From the NCBI RefSeq assembly GCF_001723685.1, contig NZ_MCBX01000003.1:62001-126000 (forward strand): a stretch of 64,000 bases of DNA, read 5' to 3'. Position numbers and translations under genes: made by a program. Below are positions 18,546-26,889 of the stretch, in pieces; position 1 is the stretch's first letter; every line of letters begins with the position of its first letter. Source of the stretch: Candidatus Marithrix sp. Canyon 246. Lineage in GTDB: Bacteria > Pseudomonadota > Gammaproteobacteria > Beggiatoales > Beggiatoaceae. The notes under the pieces were generated by a model, which made no database searches, was not told the origin of the DNA, and worked only from the letters and a program-made list of their open reading frames with translations.

Positions 18546-19105
18546 TAATTGGTGCTTCTTCATAATTCAACGGCTCACACACAAAATCCACATCTCTTTC
18601 GTCATCATAGCGTTTCAAAGCCGCTGCTACATTTTCGCCCCGTGCCACTGCTAAAATCAATTCGCTATATTCCTGTTTTAATTCATACTGTGTACCAGCA
18701 AAATTGGCTTTGGCTTCCCGGGCTAAAACTTCATAATTTTTCCAAATTTCCGCAGTTTCAGGGTCTAAAGTTTTTTTAATTGCTAAGGCTTGCTCGGCGA
18801 ATTGTTGGGCTTCAGGTAAACGGTTGGGATTATTTTGCAATAGATTAGCAAGGTTATTCATTAATAATGATGCTATTACCATATCTTTTCCATGTTCGAT
18901 TGCTTTTCGATACCAAGCTTCAGATTCTTTGTCTTTACCAAGAGATTCTGTTATACAAGCTAATGCATTCCAATTTGCTATAGCACCATTTTTACCAAAA
19001 ATTATTCCCAAATTTTCCTTAATCTGGACTGATTTCCTATATACTTTTTCTGCTTCCTCGAATTGATTAGCTTCTTCATACAATAAACCTAATCTATATA
19101 TAATT
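18517..19105 (-). pseudogene. Truncated tetratricopeptide-repeat gene
   Basis: The readable part (from 19083) has at least three TPR-like units: EEAEKVYRKSVQIKENLG, KESEAWYRKAIEHG and PEAQQFAEQALAIKKTLDP. The frame continues upstream of the ATG to ~19105 (RLGLLYEEANQ), where it runs into a stop-rich region, so the 5' end is lost. A region rich in Glu follows. The end is made of repeat sequence (SESGFSGF). Proteins of this kind in filamentous bacteria often join TPRs to CHAT or NB-ARC domains. Residual expression is possible but function unlikely. Confidence 0.7.
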
Positions 19106-19121
19106 ATAAATCAAAAAAAGC

Positions 19122-19172
19122 ATACTATTATTTCCAGATCATATAACGATATACAAAGTTTTTATATGCAAA
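19122..19172 (+). repeat. 51-bp duplicate of an internal rsmG segment
   Basis: 49 of 51 bases equal rsmG positions 18227-18277, in the same orientation, including the words for ISRAYSDIQSFYM. Similarity extends a few bases further left (atcaaaaa). The TPR remnant and the inverted repeat lie between the two copies, suggesting that an insertion or duplication split an older arrangement. Confidence 0.9.
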
Positions 19173-19776
19173 ATTTAGAAATAACAGCTAATTGATATTG
19201 ATAATCTTCTTCTTCTCCCCAAATTTCTTCATTTTTTTCTTCAAGAGTTTGGCGATTAAGCCTGAATAAATTTCCATTTATATAATCATAAAGATAGGTA
19301 AATAATCCTTTATCTATCGCTTGCAGTAATCGCGTTTGCCAAAAAAACATCCCCTGTTCTGTTTGAATGTTATCGCTCATGATAATATCGTAAGTTTCAA
19401 TAATATACTCAAAAAATATTTTTTCAGCTAAACCAGCTGTTAATCCTTTATATTTAGGATCTACAGTTCGCCACAATAAGATTTGTGTTGCTGGGCGAGA
19501 ATTTAAAAAAACATCATTCACAATAATGACTTTATTGTAATAAATGACTTTTTCTTCCGTTTTTGAGATTAACGCAATTTCAAAAGTATTATCAGCTTCT
19601 CTCTCATCAACTCTAATCAGATCAAATCCTTCCAAAATGGATAAGCCCAGTTTAGTCAGTATAGAAACTGGTAAACTATCCATCAGTTTATGATACAAAT
19701 CATGATTCATTCTTATTTGCATCAACTTTTTAAAATCATGTTTTATATCTTTACGGTTAAGATATAACTGTGGCAT
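19162..19776 (-). CDS. Hypothetical protein, C-terminus altered
   Basis: 204 residues, no family recognised. It is soluble, acidic towards the end, with an aromatic-rich central part (ATQILLWRTVDPKYKGLTAG, then EKIFFEYIIETYDIIMS) that vaguely recalls acyltransferase-like proteins of phage; this is weak. The last three residues lie within the rsmG-derived repeat, so the natural C-terminus was probably replaced. It is 15 bp upstream of nothing on its own strand except cysM (start 20679), whose stop is at 19792, so the two could be co-transcribed. Confidence 0.5.
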   Translation of the reverse strand: MPQLYLNRKDIKHDFKKLMQIRMNHDLYHKLMDSLPVSILTKLGLSILEGFDLIRVDEREADNTFEIALISKTEEKVIYYNKVIIVNDVFLNSRPATQILLWRTVDPKYKGLTAGLAEKIFFEYIIETYDIIMSDNIQTEQGMFFWQTRLLQAIDKGLFTYLYDYINGNLFRLNRQTLEEKNEEIWGEEEDYQYQLAVISKFCI

Positions 19777-19791
19777 AGTTATGCACTCCGG

Positions 19792-20679
19792 TTATTCAGG
19801 AAATATTCCAGTAGATAAATACCTATCGCCTCGATCACAAATAATTACTACAATTATTGCATTATTGACTTGTTCAGATAATTGCAAGGCTCCTGCTACT
19901 GCACCACCTGATGAAATACCGCAAAAAATACCTTCTTCAACTGCTAAAGCGCGTGTTGTATTTTCCGCGCTTTGTTGGTCAATATCAATAATGCTATCTA
20001 CTCGTGTTTCATCAAAGATTTTTGGTAAATATTCTTTAGACCAGCGGCGAATTCCGGGTATTTTAGCCCCTTGGGCTGGTTGCAATCCAACAATTTGTAT
20101 TTCTGAATTGACTTCTTTTAAATAACGAGAAGTACCCATAATAGTGCCAGTAGTACCCATTGCACTTACAAAATGGGTGATTGTTCCTTCTGTATCGCGC
20201 CAAATCTCTGGTCCAGTTGTTTTATAATGAGCCAAGGGATTATCGGGATTGTCAAATTGATTTAAAATTTTGCCTTTACCCTCTTGTTGCATTTTTATAG
20301 CTAAATCACGTGCTTCTTCCATGCTGCCTTGTTGTGATACTAGTATAATTTTTGCGCCATAAGCCTTCATTAATTGTCGCCGTTCAAGACTCATATTTTC
20401 TGGCATAATCAATACCATTTTATAAGCCTTAATAGCGGCTACCATAGCTAAAGCTATACCAGTATTGCCGCTAGTTGCTTCAATTAATGTATCGCCCGGT
20501 TTAATCTCACCTCGTAGCTCCGCTTCTTGAATCATACTCAAAGCAGGGCGATCTTTAACTGAACCAGCAGGATTATTACCTTCTAATTTTAGTAAAATGG
20601 TATTATTATTAGGATTTAATCGTTGTAAACGAACCAGTGGTGTATTACCAACAAAATTTTCTATGCTTGGAAATTTCAT
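19792..20679 (-). CDS. cysM: Cysteine synthase B
   Basis: 295 residues. PLP-dependent O-acetylserine (thiol) lyase: PLP lysine K42 in NPAGSVKDRPA, SGNTGIALA binds the substrate, and GTTGTIMGTSRYL binds the phosphate. The short length and RRWSKEYLP segment near 210 fit CysM (which also accepts thiosulfate) better than CysK. It diverges from the kamA-family gene across 30 bp. Confidence 0.9.
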   Translation of the reverse strand: MKFPSIENFVGNTPLVRLQRLNPNNNTILLKLEGNNPAGSVKDRPALSMIQEAELRGEIKPGDTLIEATSGNTGIALAMVAAIKAYKMVLIMPENMSLERRQLMKAYGAKIILVSQQGSMEEARDLAIKMQQEGKGKILNQFDNPDNPLAHYKTTGPEIWRDTEGTITHFVSAMGTTGTIMGTSRYLKEVNSEIQIVGLQPAQGAKIPGIRRWSKEYLPKIFDETRVDSIIDIDQQSAENTTRALAVEEGIFCGISSGGAVAGALQLSEQVNNAIIVVIICDRGDRYLSTGIFPE

Positions 20680-20709
20680 AACTTATTTTTTTAATGGAGT
20701 AAATTTATA

Positions 20710-22002
20710 TTGAATCAACAAATTTTTAAGGTTTATACCAATCGCCAACTTGATAAGATCGAAGCATTACAAAAAATACCTCAAGACATGCTTTTTTCTA
20801 TGCAAGTAGTCGCAAATGTATTGCCTTTTAGGGTCAATAACTATGTTATAAATGAATTAATTGACTGGAATAATATTCCTGATGATCCAATATTTCAATT
20901 GGTTTTTCCTCAACAAAGTATGTTAGAGCAAACCAGTTATGAACGTATGGCATCTTTATTAAAACAAAATCCAGCACCACAATTAGTCAAAAAACTAGCT
21001 ACAGAATTACGCGCTGAACTCAATCCTCATCCTGCTGGACAAATGGATTTAAATGTTCCATCATTAAATAATGAGCCAGTCAAGGGCATACAACATAAAT
21101 ATAAAGAAACAGTTCTATTTTTTCCAAGTCAAGGACAAGTATGTCATAGTTATTGTACCTTTTGCTTTCGTTGGGCACAGTTTGTAGGCGATAAAAATTT
21201 GCGTTTTGCCTCACATGAAATAGACCAATTACACACATATTTGAAAACTCATACTGAAGTTTCTGATATTTTATTTACTGGTGGTGATCCTATGGTTATG
21301 AAGACCAAAAATCTACGACCATATTTGGAAACTTTGTTAAGCCCAGAATTATCTCATGTACAAACCATCCGTATTGGTACCAAGGCTTTGACTTTTTGGC
21401 CATATCGTTTTGTTACAGATGATGATGCAGATGAGTTGTTAGAGTTGCTGGAAAAGCTTGTAAAATCTGGTAAACATGTTGCCATTATGGCACATTATAA
21501 TCATTGGCGTGAATTAGAACCACCTATAGCACATGAAGCGATTCGTAGGATTCGTAATACTGGTGCAGAAATTCGCAGTCAAGGGCCTTTATTAGCACAT
21601 ATTAATGATGATCATAAAGTTTGGGCAAAACTATGGCGTGAACAAGTGAAATTAGGGATTATTCCATATTATATGTTTGTAGAACGCGATACTGGAGCCT
21701 GTAATTATTTTGAAATACCTTTAGCTAAAGCATGGGAAATTTATCGTCAAGCTATACAAAAAGTTTCTGGTTTAGCACGTACAGCGCGTGGTCCATCAAT
21801 GAGTGCTGGTCCGGGTAAGGTTGAAATTCAGGGAGTTACAGAAATTCAAGGAGAAAAAGTATTTGTATTGCGCTTTATTCAGGGGCGTAATCCTGAATGG
21901 GTGCAAAAACCATTTTTTGCCAAATATGACCCTAAAGCAACTTGGTTGAATCATTTAGAACCAGCATTTGGAGAAAAACAGTTTTTCTTTGAAAAACAAT
22001 AA
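20710..22002 (+). CDS. kamA: KamA-family radical SAM aminomutase
   Basis: 430 residues from a TTG with ggag 10 bp upstream. The radical-SAM cluster motif is C145-x3-C149-x2-C152 (CHSYCTFCF), followed by the SAM-binding TGGDPMVM. The GPSMSAGPGKV segment near the end is PLP-site-like, as in lysine 2,3-aminomutase. It is too long for EpmB (~340 aa) and is not beside efp or epmA. The enzyme probably moves an amino group on lysine or a related amino acid; which one is unknown. beta-Lysine derivatives serve as osmolytes in some bacteria. Confidence 0.85.
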   Translation: MNQQIFKVYTNRQLDKIEALQKIPQDMLFSMQVVANVLPFRVNNYVINELIDWNNIPDDPIFQLVFPQQSMLEQTSYERMASLLKQNPAPQLVKKLATELRAELNPHPAGQMDLNVPSLNNEPVKGIQHKYKETVLFFPSQGQVCHSYCTFCFRWAQFVGDKNLRFASHEIDQLHTYLKTHTEVSDILFTGGDPMVMKTKNLRPYLETLLSPELSHVQTIRIGTKALTFWPYRFVTDDDADELLELLEKLVKSGKHVAIMAHYNHWRELEPPIAHEAIRRIRNTGAEIRSQGPLLAHINDDHKVWAKLWREQVKLGIIPYYMFVERDTGACNYFEIPLAKAWEIYRQAIQKVSGLARTARGPSMSAGPGKVEIQGVTEIQGEKVFVLRFIQGRNPEWVQKPFFAKYDPKATWLNHLEPAFGEKQFFFEKQ

Positions 22003-22014
22003 TATCAAGCATGT

Positions 22015-22033
22015 CCCCTTTCAAAAAAAGGGG
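22015..22033. terminator. Hairpin between convergent kamA and lipoprotein genes
   Basis: Stem cccccttt-like (CCCCTTT / AAAGGGG) with a CAAAA loop lies 12 bp after the kamA stop and before the convergent gene's stop at 22058. It lacks a strong T-run, so termination efficiency is uncertain. Confidence 0.5.
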
Positions 22034-22057
22034 AAGTAAGTGGAGTAATTTACTAAA

Positions 22058-22906
22058 TTATTTATACATATAAGTTTTGGTACGAATTTTCCAACCAGCA
22101 AACCAGCGAGATTCATTACGTTGTGCTGGAGAATTTTGAATACGACGTTTCAGTACATATTCAGCACTGTTGGCAAATTCTGTCATAACATCATCAGCAT
22201 TATTTGACATATTTTCTAAGACTTGTAATAAGCCCCAGCCTTGACCATTATAACGTTCAGTCGGTTTAGTACCTTCACCTTTGAAATTAACATAATCAAT
22301 TAGGGCATAAATACCATTAGGTCTGGCATTTGCTACTTGATAAAATTGTTCACGTACATGATCACGTTTTCGTTCAGAAGTTAAGCTATCCAACATAATT
22401 GGTAATGCTTTTTCTAAACGTTGAATAATAAATTGTACTTGTTGAGGGATAGTATTTTCAAGCAATGTACGTAATTCATTCATGCGAGAACTGTTCTGAT
22501 CCCTTTTGAAGGCTTCATGAGATTTCCAAGGGGCATCTTCAGGTAACCAAGTTGGAGTTGCTACTCCTTGTTGTTCTAAAAAGGCGATTAAATCAGGAAA
22601 AGTTTCATGAAAACGTCCTTCTTGAGCGGCAGGATACCAAATAAAATGACCAATACCTAGTGAGGCAAAATTTTCACCTTTATTCCAAGCGGTTAAATGT
22701 TCTACTTTCGCAGAACCTTCATTCATCCAAATTTTGTGTCCAATTTCCTTAGCTTCAGCCATTGCAACTTGGATGTATTTAGGTTTGGGTGCTTCATCTA
22801 CGACTGTTATGGGTTTTGCTTCTGGTGGCGGTGTTTCTGTGGTAGCACAAGCTGAGAATAAAAATGCTACTAAAAACATTGATGTTTTAATATACATATG
22901 ATTCAT
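22058..22906 (-). CDS. Lipoprotein of unknown function
   Basis: 282 residues. Signal ends at C20 (FSAC), then a Pro/Glu-rich linker. The rest (from ~45) is a single globular part with E63 (WMNEG) and a GIGHF motif at 84-88, a layout slightly like the Glu...G-x-GH of lysozyme-type muramidases; this is a guess from two short words. GWGLLQVLENM and RWFAGWK are other notable runs. The family appears in sulfur-oxidising bacteria as hypothetical proteins. It lies downstream of the O-antigen-ligase-like gene (36 bp) on the same strand and may belong to that operon. Confidence 0.6.
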   Translation of the reverse strand: MNHMYIKTSMFLVAFLFSACATTETPPPEAKPITVVDEAPKPKYIQVAMAEAKEIGHKIWMNEGSAKVEHLTAWNKGENFASLGIGHFIWYPAAQEGRFHETFPDLIAFLEQQGVATPTWLPEDAPWKSHEAFKRDQNSSRMNELRTLLENTIPQQVQFIIQRLEKALPIMLDSLTSERKRDHVREQFYQVANARPNGIYALIDYVNFKGEGTKPTERYNGQGWGLLQVLENMSNNADDVMTEFANSAEYVLKRRIQNSPAQRNESRWFAGWKIRTKTYMYK

Positions 22907-22942
22907 AATGGTCTTATAAGTTATTTAAAAAATTATATCTTA

Positions 22943-24328
22943 TCACAAAATCCGCCTAAATCGAAACTTAGGTTCTGGTGCAGCAGCCACTAATCCACTA
23001 GTGGTTTTTTGTAAGTTTTGATTATAAAATAATAAATAACCTTCACTCCAACCTAACAATAAAAATAATAGATAAATGGTTTGTTCTCCTAGCCAAACTG
23101 TAGCTATTGACCAAACTATTACAATATATATACTAAACAAAGTAAAACCTAGTGAGCTACCTAATGGCTGAGCTACTGGTTGTAACATTGCATGAGCAAA
23201 TAAGCGCGTCATCATACTTAACAATAAAGCTAATAATAATCCTAAACCCATCATGCCATGTTGTAAAAAAATCAATAAATAATAATTATCAATTGAAGGT
23301 TGAGAAGGAACTTTTGGCCATGTCATACGCCCCCAGCCCCATACAAAACGTTTATTTGCTATATCAACATAATTTTCTATCAATTGCCAACGATATGCTA
23401 CTGTTTGTTGATTTTCATTTCTTGCTAGTGCTGGATCTACAGAGGCATAATTAATAAACCAACTGATTGCTGGAATACCTACAATTACAAATAATGCTAC
23501 CAGTGTCCAAAATATCGTCCAACGTTTTTTGGTTTTACCAATTAATAGTACAATTGCCGCAACAATTGCACCGCTTAAAGGGCCTCGTACTAAAGTTATC
23601 AATGCCCCTATAAATAAGGTAATGGTTAATAAAGTTGGCAAAGGTATTGGTAACCATTGTAATTGAGCTGGACGTTGAGGCCATGCTTGACTCCACTGTA
23701 ACCAACGTTGAATTCGATAGCCTACAACCATTACAATACCTGCTAAAATAGCATGACCAAATGGACCGGCGGCGCGTGGTAAACCCCAACGATATTGAGT
23801 CGGCCATTCCCAACCTTGTCCACCAAAAAATGGTCCCATCACTTTTTGCCATAAAGTAAAATCTGCTTTTGTCACGGTCTGAAATAAAGCAAATACAGTT
23901 ACCACTGCTAGAACAATTACAATGCTTTTAGCAAATTGTATCCGTAAACCGGCTGGTTCAATTAATGCTTTGGCTAAAACATAAGGTGCTATCACAGCTC
24001 CAATTACAGTGGCAATAAAATTTTGTGATTCCTTATAGCCAACATTGCTATATTCTGAATATATAAGTGTTAGAGCAAAGCCAAATACTAATACATCAGT
24101 AAATGAAAACTTCCACCCCGGGGTACCTCGTATAAACCAAACTCCTAAAATAGCTAAAATAGCCGCTTGTTGAGCATTAGGATCAGGTAAACCCGGGGCT
24201 TTCCAATAATAATAAGTAGGTATAAATAACAATACAGGCACATAAATTTTTAAAAAAGCCTTATGTGGTGATTGTGTTAAAGCATAATAAAATGCAATAA
24301 AGCCGGGTATAAGAATAATAATTGACAT
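22943..24328 (-). CDS. O-antigen-ligase/polymerase-like membrane protein
   Basis: 461 residues with about 11-12 hydrophobic segments. The Wzy_C-type region is seen around 240-350: LVRGPLSGAIVA with its Arg, then RWQLIENYVDIANKRFVWGWG and DNYYLLIFLQHGMMGLGLL. These resemble O-antigen ligase WaaL and polysaccharide polymerases, which act on lipid-linked sugars in the periplasm. It lies 6 bp after the kinase gene, so it belongs to the signalling operon. No glycosyltransferase is next to it. Its place suggests that kinase signalling acts on surface polysaccharide. Confidence 0.75.
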   Translation of the reverse strand: MSIIILIPGFIAFYYALTQSPHKAFLKIYVPVLLFIPTYYYWKAPGLPDPNAQQAAILAILGVWFIRGTPGWKFSFTDVLVFGFALTLIYSEYSNVGYKESQNFIATVIGAVIAPYVLAKALIEPAGLRIQFAKSIVIVLAVVTVFALFQTVTKADFTLWQKVMGPFFGGQGWEWPTQYRWGLPRAAGPFGHAILAGIVMVVGYRIQRWLQWSQAWPQRPAQLQWLPIPLPTLLTITLFIGALITLVRGPLSGAIVAAIVLLIGKTKKRWTIFWTLVALFVIVGIPAISWFINYASVDPALARNENQQTVAYRWQLIENYVDIANKRFVWGWGRMTWPKVPSQPSIDNYYLLIFLQHGMMGLGLLLALLLSMMTRLFAHAMLQPVAQPLGSSLGFTLFSIYIVIVWSIATVWLGEQTIYLLFLLLGWSEGYLLFYNQNLQKTTSGLVAAAPEPKFRFRRIL

Positions 24329-24334
24329 TTTTAT

Positions 24335-25627
24335 TTAAGCCACAATTTCTGCTGCTACTTCTCCAATTTTAAGTTTTAAGCCTAATCTTAAAGGAGCAGC
24401 GCGTTGTGGTTCTATTACTTTTTTTGTTCCGTCAGGAAATAGAGCAGTCCATTCCATTGTCGTTAAATTTCTAATTCCCCATATTTTGGGATTATTAGGA
24501 TTTTGGACGACTTGCCCAATAAGCTGAGATTCTGTAAATAATTGTTTGTTACTAGTTAATAATACAATCTGTTGACTAGTTTCATCTGTTAAAACTAATT
24601 TAGGTGCTATGGGAATTTCGCTATTACAATGCCAACAATTAAGTGGTGCTTGATCCCATAAATTTTCTGCTTGACATTTATTGCAGTTAATACTACCATT
24701 TTTTAGTTGCAAGAATAACTGTTGCCATTCGCCTTCTGTTACACGTGAACTAGGATTATGAATGCCATCAGTAAAAGCGCGAATAAATAAAGCTTGTAAT
24801 GAAGCAGGGCAATAGTTCCAACGTTTATTAGCGGTACTATATTCAGGATCATTAGGTAATTTATTACGATTATCAATCGGGTCAAAAATAAAAACTGGTA
24901 TTTCAGCATAAATACGCCGCTTAGCTGGAATATCCCAAACATAAATGTTATATTCCATTTGTCCATGAAATGGATGATGCCATACCCAAATATTAAATAA
25001 TAATACCGCTAAAGCATATAAATCGGTTTCAATAGAAGGATCAGCTTTTGCTAGTATTAATTCTGGTGCCATATACTCCATAGTTCCCCATACTTGGGAT
25101 TTGGATTGGCGATTAATACCTACATTATCATTATCACAAATTAAAACTTCGCCGCTATTTGGGTCAAACATAATATTACCAGCAGCAATATCACGATAAC
25201 AATAACCGCTTAAATGTAAAGCGCGATAACTATTGGCAATTTGATAAGATATTTCGCAAAGAGTTGGCAAGCTAGGAGCTGGTTTACGATGTGCTTGCAC
25301 TTCCCCTAATTCTGCAAAACGATTGGTATCAATAAGCGGCATTAAATAGCCAAATTCTTTTATTTGTTCTATAGTTATTATGTCTAGCGGCCAAATAAAA
25401 CGTTGCCCAGCAATACCAGTTGGTCCACCTTGTTTAACTAAATAATTAATAGCTTCTTTTTGTTCTTGCGTTGATTGTTCAAAGCTATACCATTTTAAAG
25501 CATAGGTATTTTCACCATCAGTGACGCTATAAACTTCACCTTGACCACCTTCACCTAATTTTTCTTGTACTACTAGTCTTTGTTCTAAGGTATTTGCGTA
25601 AACTAATTGTCCTTTTTCTAATGACAT
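24335..25627 (-). CDS. Ser/Thr protein kinase with zinc ribbon and FHA-like tail
   Basis: 430 residues. The kinase domain (~18-305) has the glycine loop GEGGQGEV (25-32), ATP lysine K45, catalytic YRDIAAGN (D146, N151), and D165 in DND in place of DFG. GTMEYMAPEL is the activation-segment end. HRD and DFG are altered (YRD, DND), but all chemically needed residues are present. A four-cysteine zinc ribbon (C315, C318, C331, C334) follows, then an all-beta region (342-430, LRLGLKLKIG) that resembles an FHA fold. Such kinases accompany TerY-type VWA and PP2C proteins. It lies 3 bp after the gene at 25631. Confidence 0.85.
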   Translation of the reverse strand: MSLEKGQLVYANTLEQRLVVQEKLGEGGQGEVYSVTDGENTYALKWYSFEQSTQEQKEAINYLVKQGGPTGIAGQRFIWPLDIITIEQIKEFGYLMPLIDTNRFAELGEVQAHRKPAPSLPTLCEISYQIANSYRALHLSGYCYRDIAAGNIMFDPNSGEVLICDNDNVGINRQSKSQVWGTMEYMAPELILAKADPSIETDLYALAVLLFNIWVWHHPFHGQMEYNIYVWDIPAKRRIYAEIPVFIFDPIDNRNKLPNDPEYSTANKRWNYCPASLQALFIRAFTDGIHNPSSRVTEGEWQQLFLQLKNGSINCNKCQAENLWDQAPLNCWHCNSEIPIAPKLVLTDETSQQIVLLTSNKQLFTESQLIGQVVQNPNNPKIWGIRNLTTMEWTALFPDGTKKVIEPQRAAPLRLGLKLKIGEVAAEIVA

Positions 25628-25630
25628 TGC

Positions 25631-26056
25631 TTAAAACACCAATAATGCTAATATGGAAATAATTAATAACCATATTATAGTTAATAATATATTAATACGT
25701 TTTTGACTATAATTAATATTCTTAGTTAGGGATGATTTAATTTCTACTCCTAAAGCAAGTGCCCAACTTTCTACTGCCCAAGCAGCAACTTTTTTATCTA
25801 AGCCGACATTATCATAAAGTCGTTGTACTAAACGATTAAATAAAGCTGCCTTTGGTAAACCTCGTGGTGGATTTAACAAATCTGCTGCTACTCTTTGTTT
25901 TAAAGCATTAATTAAGGCAAAAATTTCAGCTTTATATTTTTTTTTACCAGCACACATATCTTGTAACCATGCTTCACAACGTTTCTGATCTTCACATATA
26001 GTATTGCCATGAGAATTAATTAATTCTTGCAATTTTTTACGCGGAAAATTGTTCAT
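25631..26056 (-). CDS. Tail-anchored protein with shared helical domain
   Basis: 141 residues. Residues ~8-105 share a helical domain with the downstream half of the preceding gene's product: HGNTICEDQKRCEAWLQDMC, LLNPPRGLPK, then AAWAVESWALAL. A transmembrane helix (121-140) ends the protein with no periplasmic domain, so it is probably anchored by its C-terminus facing the cytoplasm. It overlaps the previous gene by 4 bp. This helical domain is common in bacterial proteins next to kinases and PEGA domains and has no assigned function. The two genes look like a duplication where one copy kept PEGA. Confidence 0.75.
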   Translation of the reverse strand: MNNFPRKKLQELINSHGNTICEDQKRCEAWLQDMCAGKKKYKAEIFALINALKQRVAADLLNPPRGLPKAALFNRLVQRLYDNVGLDKKVAAWAVESWALALGVEIKSSLTKNINYSQKRINILLTIIWLLIISILALLVF

Positions 26057-26880
26057 TTTTGTCTTCGCAATTTGACTTTAATGATTTTAGTCTTTTGCAA
26101 ATTAATTTGCTGTTCAAATGCAATATAATTTGGTTTTTCAATTCGCAAAGTATATAAGCCCGGTGCGAGTGCTATATTATATAATGGTGTAGTTCCATAA
26201 GCTTTACCATTAATAAATACTTTATCATGATAAACATTTGAACGAATGGTCAAAGGGATGGTTTTGATTGCTGGTTGCTTTTTTTCAATCAGTTGTGGAG
26301 CAATTGGTTCCAGTTTTACTTGTGTTGTTGCTTCTGGTTCAACCAATAAAAAGACTATACTAAAAAAAAGAACAAGGCTAATAATTGCTAATGCTTTAAC
26401 AGAGAAACGCCCTTTTGAGAGTTTATCTAATGAATTAGCCCAAGTGCTGACAGCCCATGCTGATAATTTTTTATCTAAACCTAAACCCTTATGTAAACGA
26501 GCAGTTAAGTAAGAAAATAATTGATTTTTTGGTAACCATAGAGGCGGATTCAGCAAATTTTCTGTGATTTTTTCTTTTAAAGCATTAACTAATAATGAGA
26601 TTTCACGTTGATGTTTGCCACCACAACTATCCCTTAATAAAGCTTCACAACGTTTAGGATCTTCACACAAACAAGTACCATAATGGTTAATAAGTTGTGA
26701 TAGGGCTTTATTAGGAGTCACATATGGTTTTTTTATGTGATGATCAAATACTCGCTGCTGATATTGTTTGGTTAGCAAGACTTCTAAACCTGCTTTTATT
26801 AAAGCATTTTTATCAGTAATTCCTGTTAATTCAGAAGCATTATCTAAAAGACTATCATCAATATTCAAGCTAGTTTTCAT
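26053..26880 (-). CDS. VapB-like RHH / helical domain / TM / PEGA fusion
   Basis: 275 residues with four parts. Residues 1-40 read like a VapB-family ribbon-helix-helix antitoxin (MKTSLNIDDSLLDNASELTG, then ALIKAGLEVLL). Residues ~58-152 are the helical domain shared with the next gene (CEDPKRCEALL, SAWAVSTWANSL). 163-180 is a transmembrane helix. 208-273 is a PEGA domain (VFINGKAYGTTPL, YTLRIEKPNY), periplasmic by topology. A DNA-binding-type domain in a membrane protein is unusual; the antitoxin part may act only for dimerisation. It sits between phosphatase and helical/kinase genes in a tightly packed operon. Confidence 0.8.
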   Translation of the reverse strand: MKTSLNIDDSLLDNASELTGITDKNALIKAGLEVLLTKQYQQRVFDHHIKKPYVTPNKALSQLINHYGTCLCEDPKRCEALLRDSCGGKHQREISLLVNALKEKITENLLNPPLWLPKNQLFSYLTARLHKGLGLDKKLSAWAVSTWANSLDKLSKGRFSVKALAIISLVLFFSIVFLLVEPEATTQVKLEPIAPQLIEKKQPAIKTIPLTIRSNVYHDKVFINGKAYGTTPLYNIALAPGLYTLRIEKPNYIAFEQQINLQKTKIIKVKLRRQK

Positions 26881-26889
26881 GAAAAAACC

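Noticed and set aside
20710-22002. EpmB (EF-P lysine aminomutase)
   Set aside because: The protein is ~90 residues too long and lacks efp/epmA neighbours.
24335-25627. Kinase as an inactive pseudokinase because of YRD and DND
   Set aside because: The ATP lysine (K45), catalytic Asp (D146), Asn (N151) and metal Asp (D165) are all present; only neighbouring residues differ.
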